Under the pieces are notes generated by a model. It saw only the letters and a program-made list of their open reading frames with translations, was not told where the DNA came from and ran no database searches. A stretch of 64,000 nt of DNA, taken from Stratiformator vulcanicus. GTDB taxonomy: Bacteria > Planctomycetota > Planctomycetia > Planctomycetales > Planctomycetaceae. Of the stretch, positions 27,560 through 37,251 are shown piece by piece. Within the stretch, counting starts at the first letter, position 1, and each line of letters begins with the position of its first letter. The stretch spans positions 2,767,712-2,831,711 of the forward strand of contig NZ_CP036268.1 in assembly GCF_007744515.1 (NCBI RefSeq), read 5' to 3'. Made by a program: the position numbers and the translations under genes.

Positions 27560-29923
27560 CTATTTATTGCGGAAAGCGTCGCTCTGAATGACCTGATGGA
27601 GCAAAGAGCGGAATGGGTAATTGTCATTGTCGAGATTGGCCACGATCTCTCTCGCCTCCTCCTGTCCTTGATAGTCCAGTACGCCGCCGGTGGCGTAAAC
27701 CATCAGTTTCTCGGCGAAAGACTCCACGAGCGGTTTTGGTTCGCGTAATAGCAGTTCTTTGAATTCTCGCACGTCGGAGAAGCGTTCGCCGTCGGAGCTG
27801 ATCCCGCTGGCATCAACGTCCGGGCCGACATTAAATTTCATCATCACTCCGAAGTACCTCTTCCCGATTCTCTTGCCCACGCTGCCCCATGGCGTGCGAT
27901 AGAAAGACCGCTCAAGACCAATGGGGTCGAACTGCTCCAACGCGAATCCGGGCGGATCGATTTTCCGGTGGCAAACATTGCACGACTCGACGGAGCGGTG
28001 CTTCGCCAATTGCTCACGGATGGTCTTGGCACCGCGGGTGTCCGGCTCGATTGCAGAGACCGTCGGAGGGGGCGGAGGAACTTGCTGACCGAGGATGTTT
28101 TCCAACACCCACGTCCCGCGTCGGATGGGGGACGTACTCGTGCCGTCGGCGGTCACTTTGAGGACGGCAGCCTGCGTGAGGACACCGCCGCGTACGCTGT
28201 CGGGCGGCAATGAAACACGCTCAAACTCTGCCGTTTGCCCGGCCGGAAGGTCTTGCAATTGATAGTGTCGGGCGAGCCGTCGATTCATCATGATGAAGTC
28301 GGAGTCAATGAAGTTGAGCACACTCAAATTGTTTTGGAGCAGCTCGTTGAAGAACAGATGGCTCTCCTTCAGAACTGACTCATGCAACCAGGCGTCGTAC
28401 TCCGGATAGAGTTTGCCGTCGGGATTGGTCTCTTCAATCTCCCTGAGTTGAAGCCATTGACCGGTGAAGTTCTCGGTAAACCTTTGCCCTTTCGGATCGC
28501 TCAGCATCCGCTCCGCTTCGGCACGAAGCACCCGCGGCTGCCGGAGTGAACCATCGGCCGCTTTTGCCAGCAGTCGCTCGTCGGGCATGCTGCTCCACAG
28601 GAAATACGACAACCGCGACGCTAATTCGAAGGGGCCCAGCTCGCCGGGTGTCTCTTTCAAATAAAGGAACTCCGGAGAGCAGAGAATCGCCTTAAGGCCG
28701 ATGCGGATTGCCTCCTCAAATGAATAACCCTCGTCAAGCCGCTCGAGAGAAAGCGAGACAAAGTCGTCGACCTCTTCGTCGGTGACGGGTCGGCGAAACG
28801 CTCTTTTGGCGAAACGCATCAGCACCGGGCGAACGTCAGGTGCGGCCGCTTTGCTGATATCGAGATCTCCGAACAATAGTTGATGGCTTCGTGGCGGCCA
28901 TTGGTCATGCAATGGCCCTTCGACTTCCATCCACCGGACGCCGATCGCGTGATTGGTGACCTTACTCGTATCCTTAACATATGCATTGCCGAGGTCGAGC
29001 GGGTTGGTGGCGATCGTCTGCCCCCTCTTTAAGCGGACATCACACTCAATGATCGTATCGCCTTCCGGCTTGACATCGTAAAACCCGACCTGCTGGGTGT
29101 CTCCCGTCTTCACGATCAGATTCCCGGCCTTCACCGCCAGCGTGCACAGCTCGCCTTTGGACTGATGTTGATAAGTCGAGAACTTAAAGCGATAGACGCC
29201 GGAAGCTGGGGCGTTGAACTCCCCTCGGCCGCCCCACGTGATTCCATAATTTCCGGTGAAGAGAATGATGTCGGTGCCGTGCTTCTCCCGAGCGTATCCC
29301 AGCCGCCCTTCTTTGGGCAGAAATCGCTCCTGCATTAATTCCGGACGCTTGTGCGTGACGATCGCTTCATTAAGAGCAAGATCGGCGGCGTTGACATAGC
29401 GTTCCAGCAGCACGGGTGAGAACGAAAGCGCTTCGCCGATGTTGTCAAATCCGTGCGAGGTCGTATCAGCCGGCAACCAGGACTTAAGCTCCTGATGAAT
29501 ACCAAGGAGGTCCTGCATCGTGTATTGGTATTCGTAGCGATTGAGCCGCCGCAAGACGACGCGTCCCTCCTGTTTTCGCCGGTCGCGTGAGTGACGTTGA
29601 AGTGAGGATTCAATGACCCTCACAGCGCTAATTTTCTCGACGTGCGAGGGGGCCGGCATTTCCGGCGGCGGCATTTCCCCAGACCGGACTCGGCGGAGCA
29701 CATGATTCCACCGAGTCAGCGTCTCGCGATCGCCTAAATTGAAATCCAACTCGTCGAGCCGAAGTCCGACCTCCGCTTGGTCGGGACCATGACATACCAT
29801 GCAATGAGTGCTGAAGAAATTACGTAGACGACCTTGGCTGAGTTTATCGAAGTCGTCGGCCGCCTCGATCGGCTGCATTAATAGAATAGGGAGGACGAAT
29901 GCGCCGAGTACGATGCGGTTCAT
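27560..29923 (-). CDS. DUF1587/1595/1592/1588/1585 cytochrome-type protein with beta-sandwich insert
   Basis: 787 residues with a signal peptide (about 1-21) and a haem motif CMVCH (Cys41, Cys44, His45). DUF1587 is followed by an insert of roughly 100 residues (about 215-345) not present in the 696-residue paralogue. The insert has GEFNAPASGVYRFKFSTYQ and GDTIIECDVRLKRGQTIA and resembles a PA14- or CBM-like ligand-binding beta-sandwich. Then come DUF1595 (AKRAFRRPVTDEEVDDF), DUF1592 (LASRLSYFLWSSMPDERLL), DUF1588 (with RRGTWVLENILGQQ and a second motif CNVCHRKIDPPGFALEQFD) and DUF1585. It sits 82 bp downstream of the DUF1552 gene. The added domain suggests a surface substrate-binding role. 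Confidence 0.9.
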   Translation of the reverse strand: MNRIVLGAFVLPILLMQPIEAADDFDKLSQGRLRNFFSTHCMVCHGPDQAEVGLRLDELDFNLGDRETLTRWNHVLRRVRSGEMPPPEMPAPSHVEKISAVRVIESSLQRHSRDRRKQEGRVVLRRLNRYEYQYTMQDLLGIHQELKSWLPADTTSHGFDNIGEALSFSPVLLERYVNAADLALNEAIVTHKRPELMQERFLPKEGRLGYAREKHGTDIILFTGNYGITWGGRGEFNAPASGVYRFKFSTYQHQSKGELCTLAVKAGNLIVKTGDTQQVGFYDVKPEGDTIIECDVRLKRGQTIATNPLDLGNAYVKDTSKVTNHAIGVRWMEVEGPLHDQWPPRSHQLLFGDLDISKAAAPDVRPVLMRFAKRAFRRPVTDEEVDDFVSLSLERLDEGYSFEEAIRIGLKAILCSPEFLYLKETPGELGPFELASRLSYFLWSSMPDERLLAKAADGSLRQPRVLRAEAERMLSDPKGQRFTENFTGQWLQLREIEETNPDGKLYPEYDAWLHESVLKESHLFFNELLQNNLSVLNFIDSDFIMMNRRLARHYQLQDLPAGQTAEFERVSLPPDSVRGGVLTQAAVLKVTADGTSTSPIRRGTWVLENILGQQVPPPPPTVSAIEPDTRGAKTIREQLAKHRSVESCNVCHRKIDPPGFALEQFDPIGLERSFYRTPWGSVGKRIGKRYFGVMMKFNVGPDVDASGISSDGERFSDVREFKELLLREPKPLVESFAEKLMVYATGGVLDYQGQEEAREIVANLDNDNYPFRSLLHQVIQSDAFRNK

Positions 29924-30005
29924 AAGATGAGATCGAAAGAGAGGTCAATTAATACAAATAGGTCGGAAGTGCATCGCGGCGAGCGGCCAACTCCGCAGGC
30001 TTGGC

Positions 30006-31280
30006 TCAGGTAGTCATTTCGAGGCCCGACATGGTGCCGGTACTCGAACCAAAGCTGTCGGTTTCAAAACCCAGCCTCTGAAGCATTGAAACGTACAAAT
30101 TAGATAGCGGCGTATTCTTCTGATTGTCGAAAGCCAAGTGCCCTTGATGCTTGAAACCTCCCCCGGCAAGAATCATCGGAATATTGGTATTACTGTGCGC
30201 CGCGGCGTTCCCGATGTTGCTGCCATATTGAATCATGGTCCGATCGAGCAAGGTCTCTCCCTTCTCACTCGTCGCTTTCATTTTCTTCAAAAAGCGGGCC
30301 ATGACTTTCATCTCTTCGTCTTCGATCAACTTTAACTGCTCGATCTTGGTCGGATCTTTGCCGTGGTGCGTCAAGTTGTGGTGCTCCATGCTGACGCCTT
30401 TAATTGGCGGTCGACCGCCACTTCCGACCTCTATCGCAATGACGCGTGTCGAATCGGTTTGAATGGCGAGGTGAATGAGGTCAAGAAATAATTCCGTCCT
30501 GCCATAAACAACACTCCGGTCGTCCGGATTTTCCGGTTTCGACATCTTTACCTTCGGCTTTGGAGTGTGGACCCATTCTTCGTTTTGCTTTAGTCGCTCT
30601 TCGAGCGTACGTACCGAAGTAAAGTATTCGTCAAGTTTGGCTCGGTCGCCAGCTCCCAGCGAACGCTCCATCCTCTTCGCGCGTTCCATGATGACATCCA
30701 TGATGCTCTGGCCGTCCTGCAACGATCGGACCTGTCGCGCAACGCTGTCCTTTTTTCCCTGGAGGAAGAGTTTCGCGTAGAGGTTGGCCGGGCTGCTCAC
30801 CGGAGGGATTCGCACACCGCCGGAGGTCCATGAGAGGCCGCTGCGAGCATCGCTTCCGACTGCGAGCGTCAAAAAGTTGTAGCGGGTCTCGGGCGGCAAC
30901 CGTTCGGCAATATACTGGTCAAGCGAAATCGTATTGCGAAAGCTCGACCCGCCGGGGCCCGGTGCCGCCGTCAAATAGGAATGCGCCGCGTGGTGACCAC
31001 CGGAGACGTCCGGGTGGGAAACGCCGGAGAAAACCGTGAAGTCACCACGGAGGTCATCGAGGGACTTCAGATAGCGGGTCGACTCGTAGTTTTTCCCGGC
31101 AGTCTCGGGAAAGAAGTCGCTCGGGAGGTAACCAAGCGGTGTGTTGATGCACACCATCCGACGTGGTTGCTCGTCTTCCTTGGCTGCTGCCGTCGCAGAC
31201 CTCGGCTGCATGGCGTCGAGCATCGGCAGGGCCAACGCAACACTGCTTCCTCGAAGAAACGTCCGACGATGAATTGGCAT
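30006..31280 (-). CDS. DUF1552 domain protein (Tat-exported)
   Basis: 424 residues with a twin-arginine signal at the very N-terminus (HRRTFLRGSSVALALP, Arg5-Arg6). DUF1552 features include VCINTPLGYLPSDFFPE, SVRTLEERLKQNEEW and the histidine-rich signature HHNLTHHGKD, which matches the HxxS/THH motif of the family well. Here it is the promoter-proximal gene, followed by the DUF1592 protein, which is the reverse of the pair at 15961-19355. About 300 bp separate it from the DUF1501 gene upstream, so it probably has its own promoter. Confidence 0.9.
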   Translation of the reverse strand: MPIHRRTFLRGSSVALALPMLDAMQPRSATAAAKEDEQPRRMVCINTPLGYLPSDFFPETAGKNYESTRYLKSLDDLRGDFTVFSGVSHPDVSGGHHAAHSYLTAAPGPGGSSFRNTISLDQYIAERLPPETRYNFLTLAVGSDARSGLSWTSGGVRIPPVSSPANLYAKLFLQGKKDSVARQVRSLQDGQSIMDVIMERAKRMERSLGAGDRAKLDEYFTSVRTLEERLKQNEEWVHTPKPKVKMSKPENPDDRSVVYGRTELFLDLIHLAIQTDSTRVIAIEVGSGGRPPIKGVSMEHHNLTHHGKDPTKIEQLKLIEDEEMKVMARFLKKMKATSEKGETLLDRTMIQYGSNIGNAAAHSNTNIPMILAGGGFKHQGHLAFDNQKNTPLSNLYVSMLQRLGFETDSFGSSTGTMSGLEMTT

Positions 31281-31577
31281 TGAGTTGACCTGATGTCTAA
31301 TGAAAGGCGAAAGGCTCCGACAATGCTCTACTAATCAACCAGATTCCGGTCGACAATCAGAAGCACAGTCTTGCACATTGAGGAATCGGACGAGGCTAGC
31401 CGCGAAGTTCAAGTAGAACGGCAAAGGCTCTCCCCCCGACACATTACAGTATTTCGCCCGATTTGCCAGTTTTCTTTCGTATTGATGAATGGCGCGACCA
31501 TCGTCATTCACTTCGTAGCTCAACCTTACCCGACCGGATGTCGGGCGAATCCACTTGACCGAAAGGACCAGGGAAAT

Positions 31578-33068
31578 TCACGAAATAATCCCCTTCACGA
31601 CATGCCCGTGCACATCGGTCAGCCGGAAGTCGCGACCTTGGTAGCGATAGCTCAGCCGCGTGTGATCGATGCCCAGCAGATGCAGGATCGTGGCCTGCAA
31701 GTCATGTACGTGGACCGGGTTCTCGGCCACGTTGTAAGAATAATCGTCGGTCGCGCCATAGGTCGTGCCCGGCTTGATGCCGCCACCAGCCATCCACATC
31801 GTAAAGCAGCGACCGTGATGATCGCGACCGTATTTCTCGCGGGTGAGTGCCCCCTCGGTAAAGACCGTGCGGCCGAACTCACCGCCCCAGATAACTAACG
31901 TCTCATCAAGCATTCCACGCTGCTTGAGGTCCTTAATTAAGGCCGCCGAAGCCCGATCGACGTCACCGCACATTAAAGGTAGGTCGCGGGGAATGTTTTG
32001 ATGATGGTCCCAGCCGTTGTGATAAAGCTGGACGAAACGCACACCTCGCTCGACCATCCGGCGGGCCAGCAGGCAATTCGCGGCGAACGTGCCTCGCTGC
32101 TTAGCATCGTCACCGTAGAGCTCGAATGTCGAAGCCGGTTCGTCATTAATGTCGGTCAGGTCCGGTACCGACATCTGCATGCGGAACGCCATTTCATACT
32201 GTTTCGTGCGGGCCTCGATTTCCGGGTCGCCCATGCGCGAGCTGTGGAGATCGTTGAGAGCGGAGAGTCCGTCGATCGTTCGCCCCTGCAACCCGCGGTC
32301 GACACCTTCGGGATTAGAGACATATAAGATCGGGTCACCGACCGACTGAAGTTTGACGCCCTGATATTCGGAAGGCAAAAACCCGCTGCCCCACAGGCGG
32401 CTCGAAACCGGCTGCGGCGTCCGCTTACAACTACCGATCGATGTAAGCACCATGAACGACGGCAGGTCGTGGCACTCGCTGCCGAGTCCGTACGTAACCC
32501 ACGTCCCCATGCTGGGCCGCCCCGCGAGTTGGGCTCCCGTTTGGATGAAAGTTCGTGCCGGGTCGTGATTAATCGCTTCAGTATAGACCGATTTAATAAA
32601 ACAGAGATCATCAGCGACGGAGCCGATGTGCGGAAGCAGTTCACTGACCGTCGCTCCGCTGTCGCCTCGCTTCTTAAATTGGTATTTCGAGGGGGCGACC
32701 GGCAACGTCTTCTGCTTATTGGTAAAGCCGGTTAATCGTTGACCCATACGGACGCTGTCGGGAATGTTCTGACCGAATCGTGCTTCGAGCCCCGGTTTGT
32801 GATCGAACAACTCGATTTGAGACGGTCCCCCTGATTGAAACAGGTAGATGACCTGCTTCGCCTTCGGGGCGATATCTCTAATACCGTTGATTCCTCCGAA
32901 TTCATCGCGACTGAATTGGCCCGTCGAGACGTTGCTCGCGGACGCACTTTCGTTGAGAAGCCCCGCGAGCGCTGCGCTTCCAATGCCCATCGCGCTTGAC
33001 GAAAGAAAGTGCCGCCGGCTTACGGCATTTAAGTGTGATTCAAACTGATTGATGATTGGCTGATTCAT
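31578..33068 (-). CDS. DUF1501 domain protein (Tat-exported)
   Basis: 496 residues with a twin-arginine signal (SRRHFLSSSAMGIGSAALAG, Arg18-Arg19). It carries the DUF1501 blocks [50 protein letters not shown] and HVHDLQATILHLLGIDH. It is the closest paralogue of the DUF1501 protein at 3723-5213, with the same length and collinear motifs. The ATG overlaps the PSD1 stop codon by 4 bp (ATGA). As for the others, an alkaline-phosphatase-like metal-dependent fold is known for the family, while the substrate is not. Confidence 0.92.
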   Translation of the reverse strand: MNQPIINQFESHLNAVSRRHFLSSSAMGIGSAALAGLLNESASASNVSTGQFSRDEFGGINGIRDIAPKAKQVIYLFQSGGPSQIELFDHKPGLEARFGQNIPDSVRMGQRLTGFTNKQKTLPVAPSKYQFKKRGDSGATVSELLPHIGSVADDLCFIKSVYTEAINHDPARTFIQTGAQLAGRPSMGTWVTYGLGSECHDLPSFMVLTSIGSCKRTPQPVSSRLWGSGFLPSEYQGVKLQSVGDPILYVSNPEGVDRGLQGRTIDGLSALNDLHSSRMGDPEIEARTKQYEMAFRMQMSVPDLTDINDEPASTFELYGDDAKQRGTFAANCLLARRMVERGVRFVQLYHNGWDHHQNIPRDLPLMCGDVDRASAALIKDLKQRGMLDETLVIWGGEFGRTVFTEGALTREKYGRDHHGRCFTMWMAGGGIKPGTTYGATDDYSYNVAENPVHVHDLQATILHLLGIDHTRLSYRYQGRDFRLTDVHGHVVKGIIS

Positions 33069-35572
33069 TCAAACGTCACCGCTTCGTCAAGGTTCATGAT
33101 CAGCCTGGCAATTGCGGTTTGTGCGGCGAGTTCCGTCGGCTCCAAAGTGGAATCGGCAGAGGATTCGCCGACCGCAATCAATTTCTTCGCCGCCTCGGGC
33201 TCTTCGCGAAAACGGTCGCGAAAGCCCTGAAGAGCGTCGACAAGAATCGCACGTTCTCCCTGATCGGGATCGCGTCCCAGGACGGCCCGAAAGGCGAATT
33301 TCGCTCGTTCGGTGTCGCGCGGTCCGGCTTCTTTCAGCATCCGCCCACCGAGGCCGCGGGCCGCTTCAACGAATGTGACGTCGTTAAGCATCAGCAGCGC
33401 CTGCAGCGGCGTATTGGTCCGCTTTTGGCCGATTGTGCAGACATCCCGCTCATTGGCATCGAGCAACACCATGAGTGGCGGTTTCACCGCACGTCGCCAG
33501 AACGTATAGAGACTTCGCCGATAAAGGGCGTCTCCGTCGTCGCGCTTGTAAGTCGGGCTGCCCTTCACAATCTCTTTCCAAAGGCCGACCGGTTGATACG
33601 GCTTCACCGGTGGCCCGCCGGCCTTCTCGACGATTAAGCCTCCGGCGAAGAGTGCTTGATCACGAATCACCTGCGCGGGTAGCCGGTACCGCGGACCACG
33701 GGCGAGGAACTGATTCTCGGGATCGAGCTTTAATTGCTCAGGCGTGACTCGCGATGTCTGCCGGAAGGTGTGACTCGTGACGACTAATCGGTGCATCGCC
33801 TTCGTGTTCCAGCCGGTGTCGATGAACTCGACGGCAAGCCAGTCGAGCAGTTCGGGATGCGTGGGCGTTGCTCCCTGCAGACCAAAGTCGTCCATTGTGC
33901 GGACTAATCCAGATCCGAAGTGATGTGCCCATAGCCGGTTCACCGCGACTCGCGCTGTCAGCGGGTTGTCCCGATCGACGATCCACTTTGCGAGGCCGAG
34001 CCGGTTGTCGGGCCATTGCTCTTTCATCGGCGGCAGCCAATCGGGTGTCTTCGCAGAAACGCGCTGCCCCGGCTGATCCCAAGCCCCCCGCTTCAATAAA
34101 TGCGTCTCGCGCGGCTTATCCATCTCCGCCATCACCATGACTTTCGCGCCGGTCGATTGAAGTCGATCGCGTTTCTTCCGCAGCGGGATCGCTTGAGCCG
34201 CGAGCAGTCGACCGGCCGGATCGACATGCTCCAAGAAATGTTTGCGCGCACTTGCGATCTGCTTTTTGTCCCAGTCTTCGGGCGGCGTTCTCACGACGGA
34301 GTCGGGAAGGTTTGCGAACGACTTGCGGTCGAGGCAGTTGAACCAGTCGATCAGGCGGGTTTCGAATTCGTCGGTCTGATTGACGTGCGTGAGTTGTTCT
34401 TCGAGCGGCTGCAGGGCTTCGTTAGTCGCTTCGAATTCTTCAATGTCTTCGAGACGGGAGACGTTCAGCATGGGTGGGGCATTGCGTCCACCGAAGGCCT
34501 TGCCGATTTCGGGTACGTTGTTGAAGAACGCGAACAGTCGGTAGTAATCGGCCTGAGAGATCGGGTCGTACTTGTGATCGTGACAGCGAGCACAGCCCCA
34601 AGTCAGGCCGAGAAACACAGTCGCCGTCGTCTCGGCTCGGTCGGCGACGTATTCGATCCGCCATTCTTCGCCGATCGTGCCGCCCTCGTTGTTGTTGCGG
34701 TGATTGCGATTAAACCCGGTTGCCAACTGTTGCTTAAGCGTGGCCTCCGGGAGCAAGTCCCCCGCAAGTTGTTCGATCGCGAATTCGTCATACGGTTTGT
34801 TGTTATTAAGAGCCTCGACAACCCAGTCGCGCCACGGCCACATGTTACGAAGCGGGTCACTCTCGTAGCCGTCGCTGTCGGCATAACGGGCGGCGTCAAG
34901 CCACGGATAGGCCATGTGCTCGCCGTAACGCGGCGAAGCAAGCAGCCGATCAACGACCCGCTCATACGCGACGTCGGTCGGAGCCGGGTCATTGACAAAT
35001 GATTCGACCGCCGCGGGGGTCGGTGGGAGTCCCGTCAGGGTCAATGTGACGCGTCGCAGCAGGGTGGGGCGATCGGCTTCGGGCGACGGCGCGAGACCTT
35101 TGTCGGCCAGTCGTGCTTGTACGAATCGATCAATCGGATGCTGTAAGTTATCTCCATTATTCCGGTTGCCGAATTGAAGAGGATCAATCCGCTCCGGTTT
35201 GAGGAACGACCAGTGCGGCTCGTACTCCGCACCGTCAGCGATCCACCGGCGAAGGAGCTCCGCCTCGGCTTTGGAGACGCTCTTGTGCGTCTCGGGCGGG
35301 GGCATGACCGTCCACTCGTCTTTGGCCGTCACGCGCTCCAGCACGGCCGATTTCTCCGGTCGGCCCGGAGCCAGTGCGGCGACGGCCTCTTCCCGGATGT
35401 CGAGCCGCAATTCGGCTTCGCGGGCTGCGGCATCGGGGCCGTGACACTGAAAGCAATTGTCGCTCAAAATCGGTCGGATGTCGCGGTTGAACCGCACGTC
35501 GTCGGCCCACGAATTGCCGGCGACTGCAAGCATCATCGCGACTTGAAAAGCACTCCGCCTGAGCTTTCGCAT
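33065..35572 (-). CDS. PSCyt1 / DUF1549 / DUF1553 (PSD1) cytochrome-type protein
   Basis: 835 residues from the ATG at 35572, preceded by AGGGCGG at a good distance; an upstream TTG at 35587 is less likely. A signal peptide (about 1-24) precedes [20 protein letters not shown], with the haem motif at Cys40, Cys43 and His44. DUF1549 has TLTGLPPTP and [15 protein letters not shown], with a second motif [14 protein letters not shown]1553 has [16 protein letters not shown] and [14 protein letters not shown]. The sequence is close to the 1279-residue fusion (5210-9049) but lacks its anti-sigma-like N-terminus and LamG domain. It forms a translationally coupled pair with the DUF1501 gene. Confidence 0.92.
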   Translation of the reverse strand: MRKLRRSAFQVAMMLAVAGNSWADDVRFNRDIRPILSDNCFQCHGPDAAAREAELRLDIREEAVAALAPGRPEKSAVLERVTAKDEWTVMPPPETHKSVSKAEAELLRRWIADGAEYEPHWSFLKPERIDPLQFGNRNNGDNLQHPIDRFVQARLADKGLAPSPEADRPTLLRRVTLTLTGLPPTPAAVESFVNDPAPTDVAYERVVDRLLASPRYGEHMAYPWLDAARYADSDGYESDPLRNMWPWRDWVVEALNNNKPYDEFAIEQLAGDLLPEATLKQQLATGFNRNHRNNNEGGTIGEEWRIEYVADRAETTATVFLGLTWGCARCHDHKYDPISQADYYRLFAFFNNVPEIGKAFGGRNAPPMLNVSRLEDIEEFEATNEALQPLEEQLTHVNQTDEFETRLIDWFNCLDRKSFANLPDSVVRTPPEDWDKKQIASARKHFLEHVDPAGRLLAAQAIPLRKKRDRLQSTGAKVMVMAEMDKPRETHLLKRGAWDQPGQRVSAKTPDWLPPMKEQWPDNRLGLAKWIVDRDNPLTARVAVNRLWAHHFGSGLVRTMDDFGLQGATPTHPELLDWLAVEFIDTGWNTKAMHRLVVTSHTFRQTSRVTPEQLKLDPENQFLARGPRYRLPAQVIRDQALFAGGLIVEKAGGPPVKPYQPVGLWKEIVKGSPTYKRDDGDALYRRSLYTFWRRAVKPPLMVLLDANERDVCTIGQKRTNTPLQALLMLNDVTFVEAARGLGGRMLKEAGPRDTERAKFAFRAVLGRDPDQGERAILVDALQGFRDRFREEPEAAKKLIAVGESSADSTLEPTELAAQTAIARLIMNLDEAVTFE

Positions 35573-35628
35573 TATCCGCCCTGTCAAACATCTGAATTCA
35601 CTTATTCATAGGGTATGTCACTACCTCT

Positions 35629-36135
35629 TCACAACCGGGGGAAAGGAAACGCCTGAAATCGGCTTTGGCCATTCGACTCGATGGCCGAGCCAAACCGCTC
35701 TACGAAATTTGGCATTGGTCGAACGGCAACGACATGTTTGGCTTTCGCCAGTGCCTGCGGATCGACAGTATCCGAGCCGATCGAAATGACCGCGAAGTCG
35801 TACGCGATGCGGTTTTTGTCCGTGATGATCTGACGAGACATCGTGTCGATTTTGTCGACGTTCGCCTGAACAAAGTCGACTCCGGCGTCTCGACAAAGCG
35901 GTTCCAGCGGAATATTCAGCACTTCTTGCCGATGCAACCCCGCCAACGTTGCCGGAAGCATTCCGCTATACGTCGCGTGTCCGCATGAAGAGATAAGCGT
36001 CAAACTCGCATCCACGGATTCGAATGTTTTCCACCGTTTGATTATTTCAAGGGTCGCATGACCCGCTCCGAGCATTACAATCCGTTCGGTTTTGGAATCC
36101 GGTCGGAGATCAGTCGAATGATTTTGTTCCTGCAT
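35629..36135 (-). pseudogene. Truncated FAD/NAD(P)-dependent oxidoreductase remnant
   Basis: About 168 residues from the ATG at 36135. The N-terminal half of a pyridine nucleotide-disulfide oxidoreductase (type II NADH dehydrogenase-like, the kind also found fused to selenophosphate synthetase) is recognisable. It shows a dinucleotide-binding start IVMLGAGHATLEIIKRW, the block HATYSGMLPATLAGLHR and VDFVQANVDKID, and the second strand YDFAVISIGSD. Family members are around 370 residues or longer, but here the frame ends after SRFQAFPFPRL, and the PSD1 gene begins about 55 bp further on, with no remaining homologous sequence. The FAD-binding part survives while the NAD-binding half is missing. 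It is divergently oriented from egtD. It may be a gene remnant or a shortened expressed protein. Confidence 0.6.
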
Positions 36136-36253
36136 GAACTTCTTACCGAATTTTGGAACGTCCTCGTTGGGGTCTACTTCCCCGTAGATAGCAAACTCGG
36201 CGTTACTGTTGATCGCCCACACCGATTGCAGCCTGCGCTCGTCTCAAATCAGG

Positions 36254-37231
36254 ATGAAACACGTTTTCATGGATGCCGACGCTCGACTCACGCTCGCTGC
36301 CGATCACGATACATTTCGCGATGACATCGTCGCTGGTTTATCGCGACCGGAAAAATCGCTGCCACCGAAACATTTGTACGACGACAGAGGCTCCGCACTT
36401 TTCGATCAGATCTGCGAACTTCCCGAGTACTACCCGACGCGCACCGAGAAGGCGATTCTGCGCCGCCGGTTGCCCGAATTGCGTTCATTGGTGCCTGACG
36501 GCTCCGTGCTCATTGAATTCGGCAGCGGGAGCAGCGAGAAGATTCGTTTGCTGCTCGAAGGCATCGAAGACCGCCTCTTCAGCTACGTTCCGGTTGATAT
36601 CTCCGCGGAGTATCTCGGCTACGTCAACGACGAGTTACAGCGGGATTATCCGCAACTGCGAATCGACCCCATCGCCGCCGATTTCACCAAGCCGTTCCCA
36701 CTTCCGTCGGAATTGAGCGGGACAAGGCACCGCGTCGGGTTCTTCCCCGGTTCGACAATCGGGAATTTCGAGCGCAGTGAAGCGGTCGATATGCTGCGAG
36801 CCTTCACGACCGAACTCGGTACGCATGGCGGGCTGATTATCGGCGTCGATCTGCTCAAGTCTCCGGAAATCATTCTGCCTGCATACGATGACTCCCAAGG
36901 AGTCACGGCGGCCTTCATCGGCAACATTCTCCAACGAGCCAATATGGAGCTTGATGCGGATTTCGACGTCGACCGGTTTGAGTACCGCGCCGAGTTCGTC
37001 GAAGAACACGGCCGAATCGACATGTGCATGGTTTCGACAGCGAATCAATGCGTCAGCATCGACGACACCGAAATCGAATTCAGCGAAGGCGAGTCGATCC
37101 ACGTTTCGAGTTCGCGAAAATTCACGTTCGACAGCTTTGCGAAATTAGCTGCCGAAGCCGGGCTGCGGGTCGACGAAATCTGGACCGATCCCGAGGAACT
37201 CTTCAGCGTGCAATACCTCGTGGCCGAGTGA
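36254..37231 (+). CDS. egtD: L-histidine N-alpha-methyltransferase (EgtD)
   Basis: About 325 residues from the ATG at 36254 (ATG at 36269 also possible). It carries the EgtD signature LYDDRGSALFDQICELPEYYPTRTE near the N-terminus, the SAM-binding motif IEFGSGSSEKIRLLLE, FFPGSTIGNFERSEAVDML, and the C-terminal substrate region ending WTDPEELFSVQYLV. EgtD trimethylates histidine to hercynine, the first step of ergothioneine synthesis in the cytoplasm. No egtB-like sulfoxide synthase is adjacent, so the rest of the pathway must be encoded elsewhere or hercynine is the end product. It is divergent from the truncated oxidoreductase and convergent with leuB. Confidence 0.93.
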   Translation: MKHVFMDADARLTLAADHDTFRDDIVAGLSRPEKSLPPKHLYDDRGSALFDQICELPEYYPTRTEKAILRRRLPELRSLVPDGSVLIEFGSGSSEKIRLLLEGIEDRLFSYVPVDISAEYLGYVNDELQRDYPQLRIDPIAADFTKPFPLPSELSGTRHRVGFFPGSTIGNFERSEAVDMLRAFTTELGTHGGLIIGVDLLKSPEIILPAYDDSQGVTAAFIGNILQRANMELDADFDVDRFEYRAEFVEEHGRIDMCMVSTANQCVSIDDTEIEFSEGESIHVSSSRKFTFDSFAKLAAEAGLRVDEIWTDPEELFSVQYLVAE

Positions 37232-37251
37232 TCTGAGGCCCAATTGATTGC

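Noticed and set aside
34100-35002. 300-codon plus-strand open frame antisense to a PSD1 gene
   Set aside because: Composition is that of a reverse-strand shadow; the PSD1 frame has all family motifs.
35573-36253. Insertion sequence as cause of the oxidoreductase truncation
   Set aside because: No transposase remnant, inverted repeats or target duplication could be seen around the junction.
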